From Shimia sp. CNT1-13L.2 (GTDB taxonomy: Bacteria > Pseudomonadota > Alphaproteobacteria > Rhodobacterales > Rhodobacteraceae): a stretch of DNA of 64,000 nt. The DNA lies in the NCBI RefSeq assembly GCF_024331145.1, contig NZ_JANDJO010000005.1, positions 110,709-174,708 of the forward strand, read 5' to 3'. The notes below the pieces were generated by a model, which did no database searches, had not been told where the DNA came from, and was given only the letters and a program-made list of their open reading frames with translations. How positions within the stretch are numbered: position 1 is the first letter of the stretch; each line of letters opens with the position of its first letter. The translations under genes and the position numbers were made by a program. Below are positions 26,738-36,087 of this stretch, one piece after another.

Positions 26738-29185
26738 ATGAAAAAGAAACTGATCATCATTGGTGCTGGCATGGCCTCGGGCCGTGCACTGGAGCACCTT
26801 CTCGAACAGGCACCTGACGCCTACGACGTCACCCTGTTCAACGCGGAACCGCGCGGCAACTACAACCGCATAATGCTGTCGCCCGTCCTCTCCGGCGAGA
26901 AGACCTTCGAAGAGATCGTCACCCATACCGCCGAGTGGTACGAGGAAAACGGCGTCACCTGCCGGTTCGGCGAGCGTATCGTGTCGATCGACCGTCAGGC
27001 AAAGACCGTCACCGCGGAAAACGGCGACGTACTGGCCTATGACAAGCTGATGTTCGGCACCGGCTCGAACCCGTTCATCATCCCGCTTCCCGGACATGAT
27101 CTCGACGGGGTCATCGCCTACCGCGATCTGGAAGACACCAACCGCATGATCGCCCTTTCCGAGCAGCCCGGCGCCCGCGCCGTGGTGATCGGCGGCGGCC
27201 TTCTCGGGCTTGAAGCCGCCGCCGGTCTGAAAGCGCGCGGGGTCGAGGTCACTGTCGTGCACATCATGGGCCACCTGATGGAGCGCCAACTGGACGAAGC
27301 CGCCGGATACCTGCTGCGCAAGGCGCTGGTCGACAAGGGCATCACCGTGATGTGCTCGGCCAACTCCAAGGAAATCCTTGGCGAGGATGGCAAGGTCAAG
27401 GCGTTGCTGCTGGATGACGGCACCGAATTGCCCTGTGACCTTCTGGTCATGGCCGTAGGCATCCGCCCCAATGTCGCGCTGGCCCAGGCGGTCGGTCTGG
27501 ACACGGACAAGGGTATCCTCGTCAACGACCAGATGGTCACCTCTGATCCCGACATCCTCGCTGTTGGGGAATGCGTGGAGCACAACGGTGCCATCTTCGG
27601 CCTCGTCGCCCCGCTCTATGATCAGGCCAAGGTCATCGCCAAGACCCTCATGCAGGAAGACGCCGCCTTCGTGAACAAGGAGGTCTCCACCAAGCTCAAG
27701 GTAACGGGATGTGACCTCTTCAGCGCAGGCGACTTTGCCGATGCCGAAGGCCGCGAAGACATCGTCTTCCGTGATCCCGCCCGCGGTGTCTACAAGCGCT
27801 TGGTCCTTGAAAACGACCGGCTGATCGGTGCCGTGATGTACGGCGACACCGCTGACGGCAGCTGGTTCTTCGGTCTCATCAAGGATGGCACCGATGTTTC
27901 GGACATGCGTGACACCCTGATCTTTGGCCCTGCCTACCAAGGGGGAGCCGCCGTGGACCCTATGGCGGCCGTTGCAGCCTTACCGGCTGACGCAGAAATC
28001 TGCGGCTGCAACGGCGTATGCAAAGGTCAGATCGTTGACGCCATCAATGGCGGTGCCACCACCCTCGAAGACGTTCGTGCCCAAACCAAGGCCAGCGGAT
28101 CTTGCGGCACCTGCACCGGTCTCGTGGAACAGGTGCTTGCCTCCACGCTTGGCGATGATTTCGTTATCCCCGCGGCTCAATCCGTCTGCGGCTGCACCGA
28201 TCTCAGCCACGAAGATGTGCGCCGCCTGATCAAGTCGCAGGAACTCAAGTCGCAGGCCGCGGTCTGGCAGGAACTGGGCTGGTCCACGCCCAATGGCTGT
28301 CATGTCTGCCGTCCGGCGATCAATTACTACCTGCTCGCCGACTGGCCCGTGGAATACCAGGACGATCCGCAATCGCGCTTCGTGAACGAACGCAACCACG
28401 CCAACATCCAGAAAGACGGCACCTATTCCGTTGTGCCCCGCATGTGGGGCGGCGTCACCACGCCGGACGAACTGCGTGCCATTGCCGATGCTGCGGACAA
28501 GTATAACGTGCCAACGGTCAAGGTAACGGGTGGCCAGCGCATCGACCTTCTCGGCGTGCGCAAAGAAGACCTCCCGGCAATCTGGTATGACCTCAACCAG
28601 GCGGGCATGGTTTCGGGACACGCCTACTCCAAGGGCCTTCGTACCGTGAAAACCTGCGTCGGAACCGACCATTGTCGCGTCGCCACGCAGGATTCCACCG
28701 GCCTCGGCATTAAGCTGGAAAAGGAACTCTGGGGGTCCTGGACACCGCACAAACTCAAGCTCGGCGTCTCCGGCTGCCCGCGCAACTGCGCCGAAGCCAC
28801 CTGCAAGGACATCGGCGTCATCTGCGTCGACTCGGGCTACGAAATCTCTGTGGCTGGCGCGGCCGGCATGGAGGTCAAGGAAACCGAGGCTCTGACCAAG
28901 GTCGACACCGAGGAAGAAGCGATCGAGATCATCACGGCCTTTACCCAACTCTACCGCGAGCAGGCCAAGTACCTCGACCGCGTGTTCAAATGGGTCGCCA
29001 AGGTCGGCCTTGATTGGTGCAAGGAACAGGTGGTTGACGACCTCGAGAACCGCAAGGCGCTCATCGCCCGCTTCGAACTCTCGCAAAGCGTCTATCGCAC
29101 CGACCCATGGGCCGAACACGCACAACCCCAAAAGGCCGCGACCTATGCGCCGCTGGCTGATCTGACACTGGAGGCCGCAGAATGA
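26738..29185 (+). CDS. nirB: Assimilatory nitrite reductase [NAD(P)H], large subunit
   Basis: 815 aa, reduces nitrite to ammonium. Order: FAD/NAD(P)H oxidoreductase domain (IIGAGMASGRALEHLLEQAP; GGGLLGLEAAAGL), then two BFD-like [2Fe-2S] regions (CGCNGVCKGQIVDAINGG; CGCTDLSHEDVRRLI), then a ferredoxin-like and a sirohaem domain. The sirohaem-[4Fe-4S] cysteines are in CVGTDHC and GCPRNC. Overlaps nirD by 4 bases. Needs the small subunit NirD encoded next. Confidence 0.95.
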   Translation: MKKKLIIIGAGMASGRALEHLLEQAPDAYDVTLFNAEPRGNYNRIMLSPVLSGEKTFEEIVTHTAEWYEENGVTCRFGERIVSIDRQAKTVTAENGDVLAYDKLMFGTGSNPFIIPLPGHDLDGVIAYRDLEDTNRMIALSEQPGARAVVIGGGLLGLEAAAGLKARGVEVTVVHIMGHLMERQLDEAAGYLLRKALVDKGITVMCSANSKEILGEDGKVKALLLDDGTELPCDLLVMAVGIRPNVALAQAVGLDTDKGILVNDQMVTSDPDILAVGECVEHNGAIFGLVAPLYDQAKVIAKTLMQEDAAFVNKEVSTKLKVTGCDLFSAGDFADAEGREDIVFRDPARGVYKRLVLENDRLIGAVMYGDTADGSWFFGLIKDGTDVSDMRDTLIFGPAYQGGAAVDPMAAVAALPADAEICGCNGVCKGQIVDAINGGATTLEDVRAQTKASGSCGTCTGLVEQVLASTLGDDFVIPAAQSVCGCTDLSHEDVRRLIKSQELKSQAAVWQELGWSTPNGCHVCRPAINYYLLADWPVEYQDDPQSRFVNERNHANIQKDGTYSVVPRMWGGVTTPDELRAIADAADKYNVPTVKVTGGQRIDLLGVRKEDLPAIWYDLNQAGMVSGHAYSKGLRTVKTCVGTDHCRVATQDSTGLGIKLEKELWGSWTPHKLKLGVSGCPRNCAEATCKDIGVICVDSGYEISVAGAAGMEVKETEALTKVDTEEEAIEIITAFTQLYREQAKYLDRVFKWVAKVGLDWCKEQVVDDLENRKALIARFELSQSVYRTDPWAEHAQPQKAATYAPLADLTLEAAE

Positions 29186-29514
29186 CCTGGCTCGACATCG
29201 GAAGCATCAACGACATCCCCGAACGCGGTGCCCGCATCGTGAAAACCAAGGTTGGCTGCGTCGCCGTGTTCCGGACAGCAGAAAACGAAGTCTTTGCAAC
29301 AGCGGACCGCTGCCCCCACAAGGGCGGCCCGCTTTCCGAGGGCATCGTCCACGACCGCAAGGTCACCTGCCCACTGCACAACTGGGTCTTCAGCCTTGAA
29401 ACCGGCGAAGCACAGGGTGCGGACGAAGGCCAGATCGACACCTACGCTGCCCGCGTTGTTGACGGTCGTATCCTTCTGGACGTTTCGCAACTGTCCAACC
29501 GGGCCGCCGCATGA
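29182..29514 (+). CDS. nirD: Assimilatory nitrite reductase, small subunit (Rieske-like)
   Basis: 110 aa. Rieske-fold [2Fe-2S] protein with ligand motifs CPHKGG and CPLHNWVF, so the cluster appears intact, unlike enteric NirD proteins that have lost the ligands. Pairs with NirB in the cytoplasm. Overlaps nirB and nasA by 4 bases at each end, confirming coupled expression. Confidence 0.92.
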   Translation: MTWLDIGSINDIPERGARIVKTKVGCVAVFRTAENEVFATADRCPHKGGPLSEGIVHDRKVTCPLHNWVFSLETGEAQGADEGQIDTYAARVVDGRILLDVSQLSNRAAA

Positions 29515-32177
29515 TGGACGGTGCAGACTTTCCCGCCGCCGTTTCGGACATTACTGCTGGCACAACGGTCTGCACCACCTGCCCCTATTGTGGCGTGGGT
29601 TGCGGGGTTCTGGCATCCCGATCCGATGCCGGCGACCCCAAGATCAAGGGCGACCCTGCACACCCTGCCAATCTGGGCCGTCTCTGCTCAAAGGGCTCGG
29701 CTCTCGGAGAGACTCTGTCACCCGACGGCCGTCTCCTTGCACCGCAAGTGGATGGGCAAAGCACCGACTGGGACAGCGCGCTTGATCTTGTCGCCCACCG
29801 GTTCAAGGACACCATCGCCAAACACGGTCCCGACAGCGTCGCGTTCTACGTCTCCGGACAACTCCTGACCGAAGACTACTATGTCGCCAACAAGCTGATG
29901 AAAGGCTTCATCGGTTCGGCGAACATCGACACCAATTCACGTCTCTGCATGGCCTCGACAGTTGCTGGCCACAAACGCGCCTTCGGCACCGATACCGTTC
30001 CCGGCATCTATGAAGATCTCGAACAGGCCGACCTGATCACGCTTGTCGGGTCCAACCTCGCCTGGTGTCACCCGGTGCTCTATCAACGCATTGTCGCCGC
30101 CAAAAAGGCGCGCCCATCGATGAAGGTCATCAACATCGACCCACGTCGCACCGCAACCTGCGACATCGCCGATCTGCACCTTCCCATCACCCCCGGCACC
30201 GATGTCGCGCTCTTCAATCACCTGCTGTCTGAAATCCACCAGCAAGGCGCCCTCGACAGCGAATTCATTGCCAACCACGTCACCGGTTTCGAAGACGCTC
30301 TCAACGCCGCAAGTTCGGATTCCGTATCGGTCACTGGCCTGCGTCACGAAGACATCACGCGCTTCCTGAGCCTTTGGATCGGTTCCGAAAAAACCGTTAC
30401 GATCTTCAGCCAGGGCGTAAACCAGTCTTCGCAGGGGACCGACAAGGTCAACGCGATCCTGAACTGCCACCTGGCCACCGGCCGCATCGGCAAGCCCGGC
30501 ATGGGACCGTTCAGCGTAACCGGCCAGCCCAACGCCATGGGCGGGCGCGAAGTGGGCGGTCTGGCCAACATGCTTGCCTGCCACCTCGACATTGAAAACC
30601 CGGCCCATCGCATGACCGTGCGTGATTTCTGGGATGCCCCCGCCATGCCTGAGGCCGCAGGTCTGAAAGCTGTCGATCTCTTCGAAGCCGTCGGGCGCGG
30701 AGACATCAAGGCGCTTTGGGTCATGTGCACCAACCCCGCGGTGTCCATGCCCGATGCCGATGCCGTGCGCGATGCCATCGACGGATGCGATTTCGTCGTG
30801 GTTTCCGACCTCTCGAACACAACCGACACCGCCCGCCTTGCCGATGTGGTGCTTCCCGCGACCGGCTGGGGGGAAAAGGATGGCACCGTCACAAATTCGG
30901 AACGCATGATCTCGCGCCAGCGCCCGATCACCGCGCCGGTCGGAGACTCCCGCCACGACTGGGACATCATCAGCGACGTGGCCCGCCGCATGGGGTGGGC
31001 GGATGCCTTCGCCTACGAAACCCCGGCAGAAATTTTCCGCGAATACGCGGCGCTTTCCGGTCTGGCCGCTGGCCACGGACGTGATTTTGATATCTCGGGA
31101 CTAAGCGATCTGAGCGACAAAGACTACGCGCTGTTCGCGCCTACGCGCTGGCCCATCCCCACCAAAGACAGCCAAAGCACGCGTATGTTCAGGGACGGCA
31201 AGTTCTTCACCCCCTCCGGACGCGCCAACATGCTGGCGGTCTCGCAATCCGAGGCTGCTCCCGAAACCCCCGACACCTTCCGTCTCAACACAGGCCGCAT
31301 CCGCGACCAGTGGCACACCATGACCCGCACGGCCAAGTCGCCGCGCCTGAACAGCCACATGGGCGAACCCTTCCTCGAGGTACATCCACAAGACGCGGTG
31401 GCCATCGGCCTGACGCCAGCCTCGCTCGCCCGTGCCTCTTCCCCCCAGGGTTCGGCCATCCTGCGTGTGCTGGTCACGGACCGCGTACAACAGGGCAGCG
31501 TTTTCGCACCGATCCACTGGACGTCGGAATACACCGGCAACGGACGCATCAGCAGCCTCGTGAACAACCAGACCGATGCCATCTCGGGCCAGCCCGATTC
31601 CAAGGCGGCGCGCGTGGAAATCGAACCGCTGAACCCGGCCTGGTATGGGTTCGCAATCTCGGCGCAGTCGATCGACCCCGACACCACCTACTGGGCCAAA
31701 GCCCGCCATTCCGGCGGCTGGCGCACGGAACTGGCCGACAACACCATCCCCGACGACTGGGAGGCCTATGCGCGATCCCTGTTCGCCGCCACGGATGCCG
31801 AAGTCTCCAGCGTGATCGACCCGAACAAGGGCACGGCCCGCGTCGCCGTCCATCAGGATGGCCAACTGGTCGGCGCCCTTTTCGCGTCGCCAACCCCGGT
31901 CTCCGTGGCGCGCAGCTGGGTTTCCGGCCGATTGGGTGATGCGGACACCGCCGTCCTTGCAGGGTTCCCCGGTGCCGATCAGCCCGACCCCGGGGCAACC
32001 GTCTGCGCCTGTTTCAACGTCGGCATCAACACCATCACCGAGGCCATCACCGCGCAGAACCTGATGACGGTCGAACAGATTGGTATCGCTTTGGAAGCAG
32101 GGTCGAATTGCGGCTCCTGCCGCCCAGAACTTGCGGCCATTCTACAGGCGGCACACGCCAAGATCGCCGCGGAATAA
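29511..32177 (+). CDS. nasA: Assimilatory nitrate reductase, catalytic subunit with C-terminal BFD domain
   Basis: 888 aa cytoplasmic molybdopterin enzyme that reduces nitrate to nitrite. N-terminal [4Fe-4S] site CTTCPYCGVGCGVLA with the last Cys in LCSKGS; Mo-bisMGD domains follow (NSRLCMAS, QGVNQSSQGTDKVNAILNCH, MWCTNPAVS-like block VMCTNPAVSMPDAD). The molydopterin dinucleotide-binding domain begins near residue 590. The last ~60 residues are a BFD-type [2Fe-2S] domain, with VCACFNVG and SNCGSC. No separate NasB/NasC flavoprotein is encoded in the window, so the electron donor may be ferredoxin or a protein encoded elsewhere. Last gene of the operon, convergent with phnM. Confidence 0.93.
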   Translation: MMDGADFPAAVSDITAGTTVCTTCPYCGVGCGVLASRSDAGDPKIKGDPAHPANLGRLCSKGSALGETLSPDGRLLAPQVDGQSTDWDSALDLVAHRFKDTIAKHGPDSVAFYVSGQLLTEDYYVANKLMKGFIGSANIDTNSRLCMASTVAGHKRAFGTDTVPGIYEDLEQADLITLVGSNLAWCHPVLYQRIVAAKKARPSMKVINIDPRRTATCDIADLHLPITPGTDVALFNHLLSEIHQQGALDSEFIANHVTGFEDALNAASSDSVSVTGLRHEDITRFLSLWIGSEKTVTIFSQGVNQSSQGTDKVNAILNCHLATGRIGKPGMGPFSVTGQPNAMGGREVGGLANMLACHLDIENPAHRMTVRDFWDAPAMPEAAGLKAVDLFEAVGRGDIKALWVMCTNPAVSMPDADAVRDAIDGCDFVVVSDLSNTTDTARLADVVLPATGWGEKDGTVTNSERMISRQRPITAPVGDSRHDWDIISDVARRMGWADAFAYETPAEIFREYAALSGLAAGHGRDFDISGLSDLSDKDYALFAPTRWPIPTKDSQSTRMFRDGKFFTPSGRANMLAVSQSEAAPETPDTFRLNTGRIRDQWHTMTRTAKSPRLNSHMGEPFLEVHPQDAVAIGLTPASLARASSPQGSAILRVLVTDRVQQGSVFAPIHWTSEYTGNGRISSLVNNQTDAISGQPDSKAARVEIEPLNPAWYGFAISAQSIDPDTTYWAKARHSGGWRTELADNTIPDDWEAYARSLFAATDAEVSSVIDPNKGTARVAVHQDGQLVGALFASPTPVSVARSWVSGRLGDADTAVLAGFPGADQPDPGATVCACFNVGINTITEAITAQNLMTVEQIGIALEAGSNCGSCRPELAAILQAAHAKIAAE

Positions 32178-32208
32178 AACACGCCCCGCCCTTTGGCTGG
32201 GCTTGTCA

Positions 32209-33354
32209 TCACGCCACACGGTTGCCCTTGCTCCAGACCGCACGCAGCGCCGGAACGCCCTCGGTCAGCCGGAAGCGGATCAAGTCCCCCTGCATCCCGA
32301 CTTCCAGACGCCCCCGATCATGCAATTCGGTCATCTTCGCGGGCGTCGCCGTCACCGTCGCCAGCCCCTTGGCCATATCGCCCCAATGCTGCCCCAGCTG
32401 AACCGCGCTCAACAAAAGCGAGGCAGGCACATAGTCCGACGAAATAATGTCGAGCAGGTCGAGGTCTGCCAGATCAATCGCCGCCACGTTCCCCGAATGC
32501 GAACCGCCCCGCACAAGGTTGGGTCCACCCATGATATTGGCGATCTGGTTCTCGCGACATGCTTTCGCCGCCTCAACCGTGGTCGGGAACTCTGCCAAAT
32601 GGATGCCATAGCTTGCTGAAACCGCCACCTGCTCCGAGGTGGTGTCATCATGGCTTGCCAGGACCGCGCCAAACCGCTTGGCTGCATCCACCGTCGCCTT
32701 CTCGTGTTTTTCGCCAAGCGTCTCGCGCAGACCGAACAGGAAATCGCAATACTCTGAAAACCCGTCAGCAGGCATCGCGTATTTACCACGAATGTAGGAT
32801 TCGAACTTGGACATGTCCGTGAACTGACGCTGCCCCGGCGTGTGGTCCATCAGGCTCACAATGCCAACACGATCCTCAGGCCCAAACTCTGCCAGCTCTT
32901 CGACCAAAGTCTCCGAACAGGTCTCGGCCCGCAGATGCAGATGGTGGCTGATCTTCAACCCGCCATGTTCGCGCATCGACAGGATCTCGCTCGCCATCTG
33001 GCGCGCGTACTTGCCGTACTTCTTGTTCGGATCGGAAATGATCGACCCAACCCGGATAGCATCGAACACTGTGGTGATACCGACACTGGCCAGCTCCGCA
33101 TCATGTGCGACGATCGCGGCCTGATGTGGCCAGTCAACCTTGGGGCGCGGGTGAATATGGCGCTCGAGGTTGTCGGTATGCAGTTCGATAAGACCGGGTG
33201 CGATGAAATCGCCTTCGCAGTCTTCCGCGCCGGCGGGCACCGCAGTGCCGCTATCGACCGCAGCAATCATGCCGTCCTTAACAACAATACTGCCCCGTAT
33301 GGTCTCATCAGGCAGAACCAAAGTGGCATTGGCGAGGATCATGTCTTGTGTCAT
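32209..33354 (-). CDS. phnM: Alpha-D-ribose 1-methylphosphonate 5-triphosphate diphosphatase
   Basis: 381 aa amidohydrolase-superfamily protein. Metal-binding start FIAPGLIELHTDNLERHIHP, with further ligands in KISHHLHLRAE, ASHDDTT and SSDYVP. PhnM removes pyrophosphate from the PhnGHIL product to give ribose-1-phosphonate-5-phosphate, the C-P lyase substrate. Transcribed away from the DUF1045 gene, with which it shares a 37-base divergent region. A second PhnM-like gene lies at 39943-41136. Confidence 0.92.
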   Translation of the reverse strand: MTQDMILANATLVLPDETIRGSIVVKDGMIAAVDSGTAVPAGAEDCEGDFIAPGLIELHTDNLERHIHPRPKVDWPHQAAIVAHDAELASVGITTVFDAIRVGSIISDPNKKYGKYARQMASEILSMREHGGLKISHHLHLRAETCSETLVEELAEFGPEDRVGIVSLMDHTPGQRQFTDMSKFESYIRGKYAMPADGFSEYCDFLFGLRETLGEKHEKATVDAAKRFGAVLASHDDTTSEQVAVSASYGIHLAEFPTTVEAAKACRENQIANIMGGPNLVRGGSHSGNVAAIDLADLDLLDIISSDYVPASLLLSAVQLGQHWGDMAKGLATVTATPAKMTELHDRGRLEVGMQGDLIRFRLTEGVPALRAVWSKGNRVA

Positions 33355-33391
33355 CAGGATGTTACGCTGTTTTGGCAGTGGCGGGTAAACA

Positions 33392-34102
33392 ATGGAGGCC
33401 CCGGTGCACGATAAGCCGCAATTTAGCAGATACGCTATCTATTACACGCCCCCCAATGGCGCGCTTGCCACTTTTGGCGCGCAATGGTTGGGCTGGGACA
33501 TTGAAACGGGTTGCGCCGTGCCGCATCCCGAGATTGCCGGGCTGCCCGCCCCAATCTCCGAGATAACGGCCACGCCGCGCAAATATGGTCTTCACGGGAC
33601 GATCAAACCCCCATTCAGACTGGCCGAAGGCACGACCGAAGACGGGCTCAAGGCGGCGTTCTCCGACCTCGCCGCGCAATTGCCAGCCGTGTCTCTTGAC
33701 GGCCTTGAACTCACGCGCCTCGGCGGTTTCCTGGCGCTGACGATCAAGGGCGATCAAACCCCGCTGGCCAATCTCGCGGGGTCCGTGGTGCAACAGCTTG
33801 ACGCCTTCCGCGCAAGCCCGTCCGAGGCCGAACTTGAACGCCGCCGCAAGGCCAACCTCTCGCCCCGACAGGAAGACCTCCTGATGCAATGGGGCTATCC
33901 TTACGTGATGGACGAATTCCGCTTTCACATCACCCTCACCGGCCGTTTGGGACGCAAGGATGCCGAGACGACAAAAGCCATCCTTGCCCCCCATGTCGCG
34001 GCTTGTCTGCCCACGCCCTTCACGGTTGGCGATCTCACGCTGGTTGGCGAAGACGAGAATGGGATGTTTCACGAAATCCACCGCTACACCCTCTCCGGGT
34101 AA
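33392..34102 (+). CDS. DUF1045 family phosphonate-associated 2H-phosphoesterase-like protein
   Basis: 236 aa. Matches the DUF1045 family found in phn loci. Two short histidine motifs, YGLHGTIKPPF and FRFHITLTGR, are separated by about 100 residues, the HxT pair of 2H phosphoesterases, which open cyclic phosphates. No phnP gene, whose product opens the 5-phosphoribosyl 1,2-cyclic phosphate made by PhnJ, occurs in the window, so this protein is a candidate replacement (inference). It is divergent from phnM and convergent with phnN, overlapping it by 19 bases at the 3' end. Confidence 0.85.
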   Translation: MEAPVHDKPQFSRYAIYYTPPNGALATFGAQWLGWDIETGCAVPHPEIAGLPAPISEITATPRKYGLHGTIKPPFRLAEGTTEDGLKAAFSDLAAQLPAVSLDGLELTRLGGFLALTIKGDQTPLANLAGSVVQQLDAFRASPSEAELERRRKANLSPRQEDLLMQWGYPYVMDEFRFHITLTGRLGRKDAETTKAILAPHVAACLPTPFTVGDLTLVGEDENGMFHEIHRYTLSG

Positions 34103-34626
34103 AGCGCAGCAAGGATGGTGGCGACGGTATCTTCCAGAGCGCCATCATTCCAAACCTCGATCACGTCGTCCCCTTCGGGACGGTTGAGCCCTGCCCTCTC
34201 AAGACGACGCGCGATGTCTTCCGCGCTCTCTCTGCCGCGTGCGCCAAGCCGCGCGGCAAGCGTTTCGGGCGACGCGATCAAGGACAATACACGGAACCCT
34301 TCAAACGTCTCCCGCGCGCTGTCCAGAACGGCGCGTGACAGGTTCACGAGCGCGACACTGCCATCCGGCTTGCCCTCAACTTCGCGGCGCGGGATGCCAT
34401 AGGACAGGCCATGCGCATCCCACCACAGACAGAAAGCGCCAGAGGCCACTCGGCGGTCAAACTCTTCCCGGCTGACACCGTCAAAGTCTTCACCGCCGGC
34501 CTGGCTTGGTCGCGTGATCACGCGGCGCACTAAGGACACTCCGGGCACGGCGTTGGCCACGGCTTCCATCACCGTGTCCTTGCCCACCCCGGAAGGGCCG
34601 ACCACCGCTATCAGGCGCGCCGTCAT
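34084..34626 (-). CDS. phnN: Ribose 1,5-bisphosphate phosphokinase
   Basis: 180 aa from ATG 34626 (TGATG junction with phnL); the frame is open upstream only within phnL. Guanylate-kinase-like P-loop GPSGVGKDT near the N-terminus. Phosphorylates ribose 1,5-bisphosphate to PRPP, recycling the ribose released by C-P lyase. Last gene of phnGHIJKLN; 3' end overlaps the convergent DUF1045 gene. Confidence 0.93.
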   Translation of the reverse strand: MTARLIAVVGPSGVGKDTVMEAVANAVPGVSLVRRVITRPSQAGGEDFDGVSREEFDRRVASGAFCLWWDAHGLSYGIPRREVEGKPDGSVALVNLSRAVLDSARETFEGFRVLSLIASPETLAARLGARGRESAEDIARRLERAGLNRPEGDDVIEVWNDGALEDTVATILAALYPERV

Positions 34627-35306
34627 CAGGCGGCCTGCGGCGTATAGACCGACACGTCGATCTCGCGGTCGCACACACGGTCACGTGCGGCTTCGTCGTG
34701 GAAGATACCAACGATCGCAGCCCCCCGCGCCTTGGCTTCCTCAATCAGCGTCAGAACAGTTTCGCGATTGGCCGCATCAAGGCTCGCCGTGGGCTCGTCC
34801 AAAAGCATCGCGGGATATTCGTGCGCGAACCCGCGTGCGATGTTCACCCGCTGCTGTTCCCCACCGGAAAACGACGTCGGGCTCAACGACCACAGGCGTT
34901 CGGGGATACGCAAACGGCTCAGAAGGTCACGCGCCCGCGCTCTTGCAGCATCCCCATCCACGCCCACCGCCAAAAGCGGCTCGGCCACCACATCAATGGT
35001 CGCCACGCGCGGCACCACCCGCAGAAACTGGCTGACATAACCAAGCGTTTCGCGCCGCAATTGCAGGATCTCTCGCGGCTCGGCCTTGGTGACGTCCACA
35101 CCATCCACAAGGATGCTGCCCGACGCCGCCAGATAGTTCCCATAGATCATCCGCATCAGGGTCGACTTGCCGGCCCCCGAAGCCCCCGTCAGCGCCACGC
35201 ATTGCCCGCGTGCCACACTAAGGTTTGCCCCCTGCATCACCGGGATCACCACACCGCCCTGATTGTGCAGGGTGAACGTTTTGGAAAGATTGGTAATTTC
35301 AATCAT
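34626..35306 (-). CDS. phnL: C-P lyase complex ABC-type subunit PhnL
   Basis: 226 aa from ATG 35306 ([20 protein letters not shown]). ATP-binding cassette with Walker [10 protein letters not shown], signature [15 protein letters not shown] and Walker [13 protein letters not shown]. PhnL acts with PhnGHI in forming the ribose-triphosphate phosphonate rather than in transport. Ten bases separate it from phnK. Confidence 0.93.
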   Translation of the reverse strand: MIEITNLSKTFTLHNQGGVVIPVMQGANLSVARGQCVALTGASGAGKSTLMRMIYGNYLAASGSILVDGVDVTKAEPREILQLRRETLGYVSQFLRVVPRVATIDVVAEPLLAVGVDGDAARARARDLLSRLRIPERLWSLSPTSFSGGEQQRVNIARGFAHEYPAMLLDEPTASLDAANRETVLTLIEEAKARGAAIVGIFHDEAARDRVCDREIDVSVYTPQAA

Positions 35307-35316
35307 GATCTCACCC

Positions 35317-36087
35317 TCAGACTTGCAGAACCGAGCTGACAAGCAGCTGTGTATAGGCGTGTTGCGGATCATCCAGAACCTGATCAGTCAGGCCGGTTTC
35401 AACCACGTGACCGTCCTTCATCACCATCAACCTGTCCGCAAGAAGACGCACAACCGCCAGATCGTGGGTCACGATAATCGCGCTCAGCCCCATTTCGCGC
35501 ACCAACCCGCGTAAAAGATCCAAGAGGCGCGCCTGCACGGAAACATCCAGTCCGCCGGTCGGCTCGTCCATGAACACAAGACGCGGCCCCGTCACAAGGT
35601 TGCGGGCAATCTGCAACCGCTGCTGCATCCCGCCCGAGAACTGTGTCGGGCGGTCATCGACACGGCTTTCGTTGATCTCGACCCGCCCCAGCCAGTCGAT
35701 CGCCTGGTCCCGGATATCGCCATAGTGACGTGCCCCAACCGCCATAAGCCGCTCGCCCACGTTGCCACCGGCGGACACGTTCATGCGTAGGCCGTCGCGT
35801 GCATGTTGATGCACAAAGGCCCAATCGGTGCGCGACAGCATCCGCCGCTCCGGCTCGGACATGGTGACAGTGTCTTTCATGCCCTCACTGCGGGTCTCGA
35901 ACAAAACCTCGCCGCGATCCGGCGCGAGATGCCCCGCCAGACAGTTAAGCAGGGTCGACTTGCCTGACCCGCTCTCGCCCACGATGCCCATGACTTCGCC
36001 GGGATAGAGATCAAAGCTCACATCGGTGCAGCCAATCCGCCCGCCATAGAACTTTGCGATATTCTGAACCTTGAGCAGCGGTGTCAT
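35317..36087 (-). CDS. phnK: C-P lyase complex ABC-type subunit PhnK
   Basis: 256 aa ATP-binding cassette: Walker A GESGSGKST, signature FSGGMQQRLQIARNL, Walker B LVFMDEPTGGLD. Resembles oligopeptide-transporter ATPases but, by position between phnJ and phnL, is the subunit that binds the PhnGHIJ core. Start overlaps the phnJ stop by 4 bases. Confidence 0.93.
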   Translation of the reverse strand: MTPLLKVQNIAKFYGGRIGCTDVSFDLYPGEVMGIVGESGSGKSTLLNCLAGHLAPDRGEVLFETRSEGMKDTVTMSEPERRMLSRTDWAFVHQHARDGLRMNVSAGGNVGERLMAVGARHYGDIRDQAIDWLGRVEINESRVDDRPTQFSGGMQQRLQIARNLVTGPRLVFMDEPTGGLDVSVQARLLDLLRGLVREMGLSAIIVTHDLAVVRLLADRLMVMKDGHVVETGLTDQVLDDPQHAYTQLLVSSVLQV

